Shown: in pieces, positions 51,706-60,700 of the stretch
Layout: each line of letters begins with the position of its first letter
Numbering within the stretch: the stretch's first letter is position 1
NCBI GenBank assembly: GCA_035995425.1
Contig: DASYKM010000215.1
Location: forward strand, 1-64,000
From: CADEED01 sp035995425
GTDB taxonomy: Bacteria > Pseudomonadota > Gammaproteobacteria > Steroidobacterales > Steroidobacteraceae
Direction: 5' to 3'
DNA: 64,000 bases
The notes under the pieces: generated by a model
What the model saw: only the letters and a program-made list of their open reading frames with translations
Databases searched by the model: none
Told to the model about the DNA's origin: nothing
Made by a program: the position numbers and the translations under genes

Positions 51706-52770
51706 ATGGGCGCCGATACTGGTTCTGGCGGACTGCTGGCGCGCCGCGCACTTCTTCGCTCTTTGCTGGCGCTATCTCTGGGCGGATCCGGCCTCGGCCG
51801 CGCCGCCGCGCAGGCAACCGGCTCGATCAACGCGCGCATGCAGGGCGATTTCGCGCCCGTGCACGATCCCTGCATCATCAAGCAAGGCGATACGTACTAC
51901 CTGTTCTCCACGAGCGTGAAGACCGACGTCGGCGGTTTCGTTGCCTGCCGGCGCTCGCGCGATCTCATTACCTGGGAGCGGTTGGGCTTCGTGTTCACGC
52001 AGATCCCCGAATGGGCGCGCGCAGCCGTACCGCGCACCAAGGGCGTGTGGGCGCCGGACATCTCGTTCTACAACGGCCTCTATCATCTCTATTACTCGGT
52101 CTCCTCGTTCGGTTCCAACCAGTCGGTCATCGGCCTCGCGACCAACCAGACGCTCGATCCCGCGGACCCGGCATTCGCCTGGGTAGATAGAGAGCTGGTG
52201 GTGCAGTCGCGATTGCACGATCGTTTCAACGCCATCGATCCGAACCTGTTCGTCGATCGCGATGGCCGCCACTGGCTGGCCTGGGGAAGCTTCTGGGACG
52301 GCCTCAAGATGGCGCGCATCGATCCGGCCACGGGAAAGCGCCTCGAGAGCGAAGACAAGATTCACTCGCTGGCATGGCGTCCGGTGGCGCGCGGCGCGCC
52401 CAGCGCCATCGAGGCGGCTTTCATGATTTCGCGCGGCGACTACTACTACCTGTTTGCTTCGTTCGACTTCTGCTGCCGCGGAGTGAACAGCACCTACTTC
52501 GTGGCGTGCGGCCGGTCGCGTGAAGTCACCGGGCCATACCTGGACGTGAACGGCCGCTCGATGATGGACGGGGGCGGCAGTATCGTCGTCCAGGGGGACG
52601 AGCGCTTCAAGGGCACCGGCCACAATGCCGTGCTGCGCGCTGGCCCTGGTGATGACCAGGGCGACTATCTGGTGTACCACGCCTACGACGCCGAACACGG
52701 CGGCACGCCCACGCTGCGTATCTCACCCATCTACTGGACGCCGGACGGATGGCCGCGCGCGCAACTCTAG
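51706..52770 (+). CDS. GH43 endo-alpha-1,5-L-arabinanase
   Basis: 354 residues. ATG 51706 has GAGGGGG upstream and begins a Tat-like or Sec signal (RRALLRSLLALSLGGSGLGRAAAQ). The five-bladed propeller shows the GH43 triad: Asp54 in VHDPCII, Asp178 in NAIDPN, Glu236 in SAIEAAF. Motifs WAPDISFYNG and GSFWDGLK are typical of arabinanases. It should cut the alpha-1,5 backbone of arabinan in the periplasm or outside. Transcribed with the GH51 gene (8 bases apart). Confidence 0.93.
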   Translation: MGADTGSGGLLARRALLRSLLALSLGGSGLGRAAAQATGSINARMQGDFAPVHDPCIIKQGDTYYLFSTSVKTDVGGFVACRRSRDLITWERLGFVFTQIPEWARAAVPRTKGVWAPDISFYNGLYHLYYSVSSFGSNQSVIGLATNQTLDPADPAFAWVDRELVVQSRLHDRFNAIDPNLFVDRDGRHWLAWGSFWDGLKMARIDPATGKRLESEDKIHSLAWRPVARGAPSAIEAAFMISRGDYYYLFASFDFCCRGVNSTYFVACGRSREVTGPYLDVNGRSMMDGGGSIVVQGDERFKGTGHNAVLRAGPGDDQGDYLVYHAYDAEHGGTPTLRISPIYWTPDGWPRAQL

Positions 52771-52778
52771 GAGTGACA

Positions 52779-54338
52779 ATGAAGAGAAGCCGGAAGCAAC
52801 TGTGTGGCGCAATGCTGTCGATCGCATGCGTTTCCATGGCGGCGGTCGCCGCCGAATCTGTCAACGTGGCGGTGACGATCCATGCCGATGAGCCCGGGCC
52901 GACCATCAACCCCAACGTCTACGGTCAATTTGCCGAGCATCTCGGCGCCGGTATCTACGAAGGCGTGTGGGTCGGCGAGAAGTCGGCCATCCCGAACACC
53001 AACGGCTACCGCAACGACGTGATCGACGCGCTGAAGAATTTGCACGTGCCGGTGGTGCGCTGGCCCGGCGGCTGCTTCGCTGACGAATACCACTGGCGCG
53101 ACGGCGTCGGCGATCGCGCCAAACGCCCGGTGAAGGTGAACACGCACTGGGGTGGCGTGGCGGAGACCAACGAGTTCGGCACCCATGAATTCATGAAATT
53201 CGCCGAAATGATCGGCAGCAAGGTGTACATCAGCGGCAACGTCGGCTCGGGCAGTCCGCAGGAGATGGCGGACTGGATGGAGTACATGACGTCGAACACC
53301 GTCTCGACGCTCGCCAACGAACGTCGCAAGAACGGGCGCGATGCGCCCTGGGACGTGCAGTTCTTCGGCATCGGCAACGAGACCTGGGGCTGCGGCGGCA
53401 ACATGACGCCGGAGTACTACGCCAACCTGTTCCGGCAGTACGCCACCTACGTGAAGGCACCGCGCGGTCACCGGCCGAAGATCGTCGCCAGCGGCGGCAA
53501 CGACGCCGGCACCACCTGGGTGGACGTGCTGACTACCAACGTACACCGCGACATGGACGCGATCTCGCACCATTACTACACCACGCCCACCGGCGTGTGG
53601 CAGAACAAGGGCAATTCGGTCGGATTCCCCGAGGAGCAGTGGATTTCCACGCTCTCGAACACGATGAAGATCGACGAGTACATCACCAACAACGTGAAGA
53701 TCCTCGACAAGAACGATCCGGACGGCAAGGTGGCGTTCTACGTGGACGAGTGGGGCACCTGGTATGCACCGGAACCGGGCCGCGAACCGGGATTCCTCTA
53801 CCAGCAGAACACGCTGCGTGACGCGCTGGTCGCCGGCCTCAACTTCAACATCTTCCACCGCCACGCCAGACGCGTGCAGATGACCAACATCGCGCAGATG
53901 GTGAACGTGTTGCAGGCCATGATCCTCACCGACGGACCGAAGATGGCGCTCACGCCTACCTACCACGTGTACCAGATGTACATTCCGTTCCAAGGCGCGA
54001 CGTTCCTGCCGACCGAGGTGATCACCCCTGATTACAAGCTCGGCAACTACACCGTGCCGTCGGTCAGTGTTTCCGCGGCGCGCGACGTCGACGCGCGATT
54101 GCAGCTGGCGCTGGTCAATCTCGATCCGAATCGCGAGGCGGTGGTGACCGTAAACGTGGCCGGCGCGAAGGCGACCGGCGCGCTCGGCCGCGTGCTCACG
54201 TCGAAGACGATGGATGCGCGCAATACGCCGGATGCACCGGAAGGGATCGCGCCGGTGAAGATCAGTGCTTCGCGCAAAGGCGATGCACTGCTGATTCGCT
54301 TGCCACCTAAATCGGTGAGCGTCGTGCGTTTGCAGTAA
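52779..54338 (+). CDS. GH51 alpha-L-arabinofuranosidase with signal peptide
   Basis: 519 residues. AGGAG sits before ATG 52779; a signal peptide (about 1-25) is unusual for this mostly cytosolic family and fits periplasmic use. Catalytic acid/base Glu201 in GIGNETWGCGG and nucleophile Glu324 in YVDEWGTWY; VRWPGGCFADEYHW is the substrate-site motif. A C-terminal beta-sandwich follows. It removes L-arabinose side chains and trims arabino-oligosaccharides made by GH43. Its 3' end overlaps the HupE gene on the other strand by 32 bases. Confidence 0.95.
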   Translation: MKRSRKQLCGAMLSIACVSMAAVAAESVNVAVTIHADEPGPTINPNVYGQFAEHLGAGIYEGVWVGEKSAIPNTNGYRNDVIDALKNLHVPVVRWPGGCFADEYHWRDGVGDRAKRPVKVNTHWGGVAETNEFGTHEFMKFAEMIGSKVYISGNVGSGSPQEMADWMEYMTSNTVSTLANERRKNGRDAPWDVQFFGIGNETWGCGGNMTPEYYANLFRQYATYVKAPRGHRPKIVASGGNDAGTTWVDVLTTNVHRDMDAISHHYYTTPTGVWQNKGNSVGFPEEQWISTLSNTMKIDEYITNNVKILDKNDPDGKVAFYVDEWGTWYAPEPGREPGFLYQQNTLRDALVAGLNFNIFHRHARRVQMTNIAQMVNVLQAMILTDGPKMALTPTYHVYQMYIPFQGATFLPTEVITPDYKLGNYTVPSVSVSAARDVDARLQLALVNLDPNREAVVTVNVAGAKATGALGRVLTSKTMDARNTPDAPEGIAPVKISASRKGDALLIRLPPKSVSVVRLQ

Positions 54339-54687
54339 CGAAGCGGATGAGAGCGCTGGTTGCGGCCACGCCGGCCGCGATCAGGCCCGCGCTCGAGAGC
54401 ATGAAACCGGCGGCGTAGCGCCAGCCATCGCTGTCCGCGGTCCACGCGGCGACTAACAAGCCGAGAAACGTCGCCGACATCGGCCACAAGAAGCGGCCGC
54501 CGAGCCGTTGCACCAGCAGCCCGACGATGAGCAGTGCCACCACGTGGTCGATGCCGCCGAGCGGGTGCATGGCGCCGGCGCCGAATGTCGAAGTCTCTCC
54601 ATGGCCCGGATGGGCCAGTGCCGCTGCCGGCAGCACGGCGGCGAACACTATGACGGCGCGGACCAGATGTTTTCTTGCGAGTGTCAT
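54307..54687 (-). CDS. Short HupE/UreJ-type nickel transporter-like protein
   Basis: 126 residues. Signal/first helix MTLARKHLVRAVIVFAAVLP, then the metal-site segment HPGHGET and HPLGGIDHVVALLIVGLL, which is the HupE/UreJ hallmark, and two more helices. Normal members have about 190-200 residues and six helices, so about a third of the protein (the central or final part) is missing although no frameshift is visible. It may be a minimal variant or a shortened gene. Neighbour to ureG on the far side, so nickel supply to urease is the likely theme. Confidence 0.75.
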   Translation of the reverse strand: MTLARKHLVRAVIVFAAVLPAAALAHPGHGETSTFGAGAMHPLGGIDHVVALLIVGLLVQRLGGRFLWPMSATFLGLLVAAWTADSDGWRYAAGFMLSSAGLIAAGVAATSALIRFVTANARRSPI

Positions 54688-54813
54688 GGCATCCGAGACT
54701 AGCCCATTCCGGCGTCGCCGATACCGTGCCGGCGGCTCCGCCAGGCCACTCTTATATAAGTCATTTGACGCAGGCCGGGTGCCGCGCGCGCACCGGCCTT
54801 CGGAACGCGAAGT

Positions 54814-55443
54814 ATGATTCCGGGCATGAATTCCAAATCCGATGTTTTGCGTGTGGGCGTTGGCGGTCCGGTGGGTTCGGGCAAGACGGCGCTCGTGGAT
54901 TCGCTGTGCAAGCGGATGCGCGACAACTTCAGTCTCGCGGTCGTCACCAACGACATCTACACCAAGGAAGACCAGGAATTCCTGATCCGAAGCCAGGCAC
55001 TGGCTCCCGAGCGGATTCGTGGAGTCGAGACCGGCGGATGCCCGCACACCGCCATCCGTGAAGACGCGTCGATGAATCTCGCGGCCATCGATCAGCTCAT
55101 GCACGACTTCACCGGGCTGGACCTCATCATCGTCGAGAGCGGCGGTGACAATCTGGCCGCCACGTTCAGCCCGGAGCTCTCGGACCTGACGCTGTACGTC
55201 ATCGACGTCGCGGCGGGCGACAAGATCCCGCGCAAGGGTGGGCCGGGCATCATGAAGAGCGACCTGCTGATCATCAACAAGATCGATTTGGCGCCGCACG
55301 TCGGCGCGTCTCTCGAAGTCATGGATCGCGACGCGAAGAAGATGCGCGGCACCCGGCCGTTCGTGTTCACGAATCTGAAAACCGGCCAGGGCCTCGACCA
55401 GGTGGTTCAGTTCATCGAAACACAGGGCATGCTCGGCAACTGA
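54814..55443 (+). CDS. ureG: Urease accessory GTPase UreG
   Basis: 209 residues: P-loop GVGGPVGSGKTALVD (GPVGSGKT at 18-25), the metal-binding CPH motif (C76-P77-H78 in GGCPHTAIREDAS), ESGGDNLAATFSPEL, NKIDLAPHVGAS for guanine binding. It delivers nickel to urease with UreD, UreF and UreH/UreD-type partners. The start could also be ATG 54826. No ureA, B, C, D, E or F lies in the window, so it is either separated from the urease operon or that operon lies beyond the urt genes. HupE/UreJ on the other strand supports nickel handling. Confidence 0.95.
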   Translation: MIPGMNSKSDVLRVGVGGPVGSGKTALVDSLCKRMRDNFSLAVVTNDIYTKEDQEFLIRSQALAPERIRGVETGGCPHTAIREDASMNLAAIDQLMHDFTGLDLIIVESGGDNLAATFSPELSDLTLYVIDVAAGDKIPRKGGPGIMKSDLLIINKIDLAPHVGASLEVMDRDAKKMRGTRPFVFTNLKTGQGLDQVVQFIETQGMLGN

Positions 55444-55478
55444 CAGCCTGCGGTTGCCGTTGCTGACACGCGCGCGCT

Positions 55479-55496
55479 CCACGGCGCGATAGCGCC
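55479..55496 (+). other. GC-rich hairpin after ureG
   Basis: ACGGCGC (55479-55485), loop GATA, GCGCCGT (55490-55496) form a perfect 7-bp stem 36 bases after the ureG stop. No U run follows, so it is a weak terminator at best. Confidence 0.4.
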
Positions 55497-55555
55497 GTTC
55501 GCCGGCGGAATCGAAACTGTGCGCGCCGACTTTGCGGCGCCGCAGGGAAATGCCC

Positions 55556-56056
55556 ATGCAAGGACAGCCCTTCAGACTGCTGTTTCTCTCGCAGCGGAAT
55601 TCCGCGCGCAGCGTGATGGCCGAAGCTCTCGCCAATTCGATCGGGCGCGGACAGCTGCAGGCATTCAGCGCCGGAGTTCGTCCCGCGGCGTGTATCGATC
55701 CGGTGACCATCGAGCTGCTGCATCACGCCGGTCTCGAAGTCCCTGCGCACGCGCCACGACACGTGCGCGAGTTCAGCGCGCCCGATTCGCCGCCGTTGGA
55801 TTTCGTCTTCACACTGAGCGACACGGCCGCCGGTGAGGCGCCACCGACCTGGCCCGGGCACCCGATCACGGCGCACTGGCGTTGCGTCGACCCGGAGCAG
55901 TTCGACGATCCCGTGGAGCGCCGCCAGGCATTGATACGCACGCGCGCCGAGCTCGAACGGCGCTTGCGCGTGTTCAGCAACCTTCCCGTGCGGTCTCTGG
56001 ATCGCCTGAGTTTGCAATCGCAGGTCGAGGCGCTCGGACGCAACGCGGAAGCCTGA
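55556..56056 (+). CDS. ArsC/low-molecular-weight phosphatase-like protein with catalytic Cys replaced by Ser
   Basis: 166 residues from ATG 55556 (AGGGA nine bases upstream). The P-loop, normally LFLCxxNSxRS, reads LFLSQRNSARSVMAEAL: the nucleophile Cys is Ser12 (codon TCG), while Asn15, Arg18 and Ser19 are kept. GVRPAA, LSDTAAGEAPP and the rest match the arsenate-reductase/phosphatase fold. Without Cys it cannot make the usual thioester-type phosphocysteine, so it is probably a phosphate or arsenate-binding protein with another role, or inactive. It lies 113 bases after ureG and on the same strand. No ars genes seen nearby. Confidence 0.85.
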   Translation: MQGQPFRLLFLSQRNSARSVMAEALANSIGRGQLQAFSAGVRPAACIDPVTIELLHHAGLEVPAHAPRHVREFSAPDSPPLDFVFTLSDTAAGEAPPTWPGHPITAHWRCVDPEQFDDPVERRQALIRTRAELERRLRVFSNLPVRSLDRLSLQSQVEALGRNAEA

Positions 56057-56122
56057 CGACCGCGCGCCGGGATCGCCGGCAAACAAAGGCCGCAGTAGAT
56101 AGAGGCATCCGCGAAACGTGTC

Positions 56123-56773
56123 TCAGCGCGGTCGCTCGGTCATCGCGACGCTCAGCGCTTCGTGCACGAGCCGCGATGCGTTCGCGAACGCGTGCCGCGC
56201 TTCGGTTTCGATGAAGACCTGGTCGAGTCGGCGCGGTTCGGGATATTCCCGCGCCGGTTCCAGGTCGCGGATCCGCCCGACCAGTACGCCACTGGCGGCA
56301 TCGTACAACTCGACGATGAGCGTCATTTTGGTGGCGGTGCGTGCGTAACTGCGCAGCGAAGGGTCCATGCCGGCGGTTGGAGCTGTCTGGTCGAGGTCGA
56401 CGATCAGCGGCTTGACGCGCAGTACATCAGGCGCGGGCGCTTCGGCGATGACGTAGTGGCCCCGGTCGACGAGCTCGTGCGCGAGCTCTTCCTGAAATCC
56501 GCTCGCGGCTCGCGAGCGCACGCGCTCGACTTCCGCTTCGCTGAGTTTCGGGTGATCGCGCCGCCAGCCGGCCTTGAACGACACCGCCACGCGATCGAAC
56601 ATGAGCCGCTTGTATTGCACGAAGCTCACATCGGGAGAGCGGTAGACAGCCGCCTCGCGGCTCGAGGGTATGCGCACCAGGCCATCACCGGGGACCTCGG
56701 TGGCCACCTGCGCGAAGGCGCCGATGGCGAGGAGTGCCAGTGCCGGAGCGAATTTCCATGCATGTCGCCGCAT
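56123..56773 (-). CDS. DUF3313-like exported protein
   Basis: 216 residues. Signal peptide MRRHAWKFAPALALLAIGAFAQ; then a mixed alpha/beta body with GDGLVRIPSSREAAVYRSPD and FVQYKRLMFDRVAVSF, KMTLIVELYDAASGVLVGRI and a basic tail. It resembles the DUF3313 family, seen near secretion or efflux genes. No lipobox Cys is visible, so it is likely soluble in the periplasm. Convergent with the ArsC-like gene, and upstream of it on the minus strand is the LuxR regulator operon. Confidence 0.7.
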   Translation of the reverse strand: MRRHAWKFAPALALLAIGAFAQVATEVPGDGLVRIPSSREAAVYRSPDVSFVQYKRLMFDRVAVSFKAGWRRDHPKLSEAEVERVRSRAASGFQEELAHELVDRGHYVIAEAPAPDVLRVKPLIVDLDQTAPTAGMDPSLRSYARTATKMTLIVELYDAASGVLVGRIRDLEPAREYPEPRRLDQVFIETEARHAFANASRLVHEALSVAMTERPR

Positions 56774-56797
56774 GGGGCGTAGCTTACCGGGTCTGTC

Positions 56798-57727
56798 TCA
56801 TCTGGCCAGCGTGCGCACCGCCCGCGCCGCCGCCGAGGCGCGGTTCTCCACGCCCAGCTTCACGAATATCTGTTCCAGGTGCTTGTTCACGGTGCGGGGA
56901 CTGATGGCCAGGATCTCGCCGATCTCGCGGTTCGCCTTGCCGCGGCTGATCCACAGCAGCACTTCGGATTCCCTGCCAGTCAGCGACAGTGTCTGCTGCA
57001 GCTGCTGTTCGTCGGCCGTGGTGCTGAGCTCGGTCAGGCGGAACAGCAGCTCATCGGGGCCGATGGGACTCAACACGGAGATTTCCACCTTGCGGCCGTT
57101 GACGTCGACCAACAAGCGGGAATTCACTCCCTCCGAGCGCAGCTGCATGAGCTGGTTCATGACGGGGCCGGGCAGGCTGGCGTTGTTGTCGTCGCTCGCG
57201 AACAGCTCGGCCAGCAACTGGCGCGCCTTGGGCGTGCACCACAACAGGCGGCCCGACCGATCCGCGGCCAGCAGAAATCTGCCCGTGGCATCGAGCGCCG
57301 CGCGCGTGCCCGCCGCGACGCGCGCATTGGCGAGATGCACGCGTATGCGCGCCAGCAGCTCGTCCACCACCAGCGGCTTGGTGACGTAGTCCACGCCGCC
57401 GGCGGCCAATCCTTCCAGCACGTTCTCGGTCTCGGTGAGTCCGGTCATGAAAATGACCGGCAGGTGCGCCAGCATCTTGTTGCGCTTCATGCGCCGGCAG
57501 GTTTCGAAGCCATTGAGTCCCGGCATGACTGCGTCCATGAGCACGAGATCCGGCGTGATCTGCTCGATGAGACGCAGCGCGCTCTCGCCGTCGGTGGCGA
57601 TCAATGCCGTGAAGCCGGCGTGATCGAGCGTGTCGGTGAGGAAGCCGAGCGTCTCGGGCGTGTCGTCCACGACCAGGATCGTGTCGCGGCGCGCGTCGGG
57701 GGTGTGACGAGGGTTGTTGTTAGCCAT
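56798..57727 (-). CDS. Response regulator with receiver, PAS-like and LuxR DNA-binding domains
   Basis: 309 residues. Receiver (about 15-135, DD at 20-21, LVLMDAVMPG with Asp65, K at TKPL), a middle PAS-like part (about 140-230, GRFLLAADRSGRLLWCTPKA), and LuxR HTH (about 240-305, LTGRESEVLLWISRGKANRE then TVNKHLEQIFVKLGV). Its ATG lies inside the end of the transporter-kinase gene (eight-base overlap), so the two are translated together and form a likely pair. Target genes may be the porin-urt operon on the other side of the kinase gene. Confidence 0.9.
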   Translation of the reverse strand: MANNNPRHTPDARRDTILVVDDTPETLGFLTDTLDHAGFTALIATDGESALRLIEQITPDLVLMDAVMPGLNGFETCRRMKRNKMLAHLPVIFMTGLTETENVLEGLAAGGVDYVTKPLVVDELLARIRVHLANARVAAGTRAALDATGRFLLAADRSGRLLWCTPKARQLLAELFASDDNNASLPGPVMNQLMQLRSEGVNSRLLVDVNGRKVEISVLSPIGPDELLFRLTELSTTADEQQLQQTLSLTGRESEVLLWISRGKANREIGEILAISPRTVNKHLEQIFVKLGVENRASAAARAVRTLAR

Positions 57728-60700
57728 GTTTGCGCATTCCTTCCAGCACGTTCATGTAGCGCTTGAGATCGAAGTTCGCGACCAGCGTGCGCATGCGGCT
57801 CGCGAACGGTTTGTTGGTGGGGTCGGTCTCCATCTCGCGCAGCTTGGCTTGTATGCCACGCACGTGACCGATGAGCCCGAGTTGATAGAGGTCGTCGACG
57901 TGGTGCCGCGAGTGGTCGGGCAGCGCGCCCTGCAGGTCGGTTTCGCGCGACGGCGCGGACGGCTCGTAAATCCACTGCAGGCTCAGGTGCGTTGCCAGGC
58001 ACTCGAGCAGCCGCTGCATGTCGATGGGCTTGATGAGAAAGGCGTCGTGGCTCGCCTCCGGGCCGCCCGGCGAGAATTCATGAGCATTGGCCGAAACGAT
58101 GACGATCTTGAGATGCTCGAGGCCCGGCATCGTGCGCAGCCGCTCGGCAACCTGCCAGCCGGTGATGCCCGGCATGGAGACGTCGACGAGCGCGAGGTCC
58201 GGCCGGTGTTGTTGCGCGAGGTCGAGTCCACGCGCGCCGTCGGGCGCGGCATGCAGGACGAAGCCGAGCGGCGCGAGCAGGCGTTGCACGATGTCGATGT
58301 GCGAGGCGTCATCGTCGATCAGCAGCAGTCGGCGGCGTGCGCCGCTGTAGCCGGTGACGGCACGCGCGCCCGCCGCCCACTCCTTGTCGGACTGGGGCAA
58401 GGGCGCGGCCTCGGACATCAGCAGGCGCACGGTAAACGTGGTTCCGACGCCTTCGGTGCTGATGGCATTGATCTCACCGCCCATGATCTGCGTCAGTAGT
58501 TTGGTAATGGTGAGTCCCAGGCCGGTACCGGGAATGGCGCGCACATTGGCGCCCTGGCCGCGCTCGAAGGGTTCGAACACCCGCTCGAGCTCGTTGGCCG
58601 GAATGCCGACGCCGGTGTCCGCCACTTCGAATTCGGCGACCTGGCTGCGGTAGCGCACCGAGAGCGTGGCGTTGCCACGCTCGGTGTACTTGATGGCATT
58701 CGAGAGCAGGTTGATGAGGATCTGCCGCAGCCGCTTCTGGTCGACGTGCACGAACGCCGGAAGATTGGGCGGGCGCTGGTAGATGAACTCGACGCCCTTC
58801 GCGGCCGCCTGCAGCCGGAACATGTCGACTATCTGCTCGAGGAATTCCGCGAGCGGCACCTTGTCCCGGTTCAACCGCAGGATGCCGTTCTCGATCTTCG
58901 AGATGTCGAGGATGCCGTCGATGAGATCCGCGAGGTGCTCGGCGCTGCGGCGGATCACGCGGATGGCGTTGTCGGAAGGCCCGGCGGTCCCGCGCTCGAG
59001 CAGCTGCGCGTAGCCATAGATCGAGTTGAGCGGCGTACGGATCTCGTGCGAGATGCCGGCGATGTAGCGCGTCTTGGCGACGTTGGCGGCCTCGGCGACT
59101 TCCTTCGCCTTGGCGAGTGCCGCGTCGGTGCGCTTGTGCGCGTCGATCTCGTCCATGAGCATCGAGGTTTGCCGTGCCGATTCGGCTTCGGCGGCACGCC
59201 GGCTTTCATGCGCCAGCACGATGAGCCAGGCCATGACGCCCGAGACCACCAGCAGCGCGAAGTACACCAGCCACAGCGTGGTGCGGATGGTTTCACGCTC
59301 GGCGGGCAGCGAGCCGCCGTACTGCTGGTAGATGAGGCCTAACAACAATCCGATGGCGAGATTGGACAGCAGCAGCAGTCCGCCGAAATGACCGGCGCGG
59401 GTATTGAGCAGCGCGCCGATGCGTTGCGGCAGGAAGCGCGCGATGAAGCCGTCGAGCTGCTCGTTGAAGCGGCTGTTGGTCTTGCATTGATCGCGGCAAC
59501 GCGCTTCGAGCGTACAGCACAGCGAGCAGATGGGGCCGGAGTAGGCCGGGCACATGGCGATGTCGCCCCGTTCGAAGACGTTCTCGCAGATGCTGCACTC
59601 GAGCTCGGTGGCCTTCTCCGGAAGGCCGGTCGCCGGACGCGCCAGGTAGTACTTGCCTTTGGTACCCCAGGCGATCAACGGCGCGGCGATGAAGGCGACG
59701 ATCAACGCCACGAACGGCGAGAGAATCTGTGCGTACTGGCCGAACGCACCCATGAACGCGAGACTCGAGAGGAGCACGGAGATTATCAACGCGCCGACGC
59801 CCACCGGATTGATGTCGTAGAGGTGCGCGCGCTTGAACTCGATGTATTTCGGGCTGAAGCCGAGCGGCTTGTTGATGACCAGGTCCGCGGTGAGCGCGCC
59901 AATCCACCCGGCGGCGAAGTTGGCATAGATCACGAGAATGCTCTCGATGGCGCGGAAGATGCCGATCTCCATGAGCAGCAGCGCGAGCAGCACGTTGAAC
60001 ACCAGCCACACCACGCGCCCCGGATGCGCATGCGTGAGGCGCGAGAAGAAATTCGACCAGGCGATCGAGCCGGCGTAGGCATTGGTCACATTGATCTTGA
60101 GCTGGCAGACGATCACGAAGATGCCGGTCATCACCAACGCGAAGGTCGGCGACTGGAACACTTCGCGGAAAGCGAGGTGATACATGATGGTCGGCTCGTC
60201 GGCCTGGCTGACGTGCACGCCCTGGCGCAACGCCCACACCGCCAGGAACGAACCGATCAGTAGTTTGACTCCGCCGAGCAGTACCCAGCCCGGGCCGGTG
60301 CCGATGACCGCGGTCCACCAGCCGATGCGGTTGGCTTTCGTCTTGTTGGGCAGGAAGCGCAGGTAGTCGACCTGCTCGCCGATCTGCGGCAGCAGCGACA
60401 GCAACACCGACGCCGCGAGGCCAAACAACACGAAATTGAAGGTGCCGCCGCCGCCGTCGGTGCCGCCGTACTGGGTCCACGCGGCAATCTCCGCCGGGTG
60501 CTTCCAGGCGATGATGCTGATCGGCACGAACTGCAGGATCAGCCAGATCGGCTGCGTGACGATCTGCATCTTGCTGATGAGGCTGATGCCATACAACGCA
60601 ATCGGGATCACCACCAGCGAGCTGCAGATGTGTGCCAGCCACATCGGGATGTCGAACACCAGGTTCAGCGCCACCGACATGATGCTGGCTTCGATCGCGA

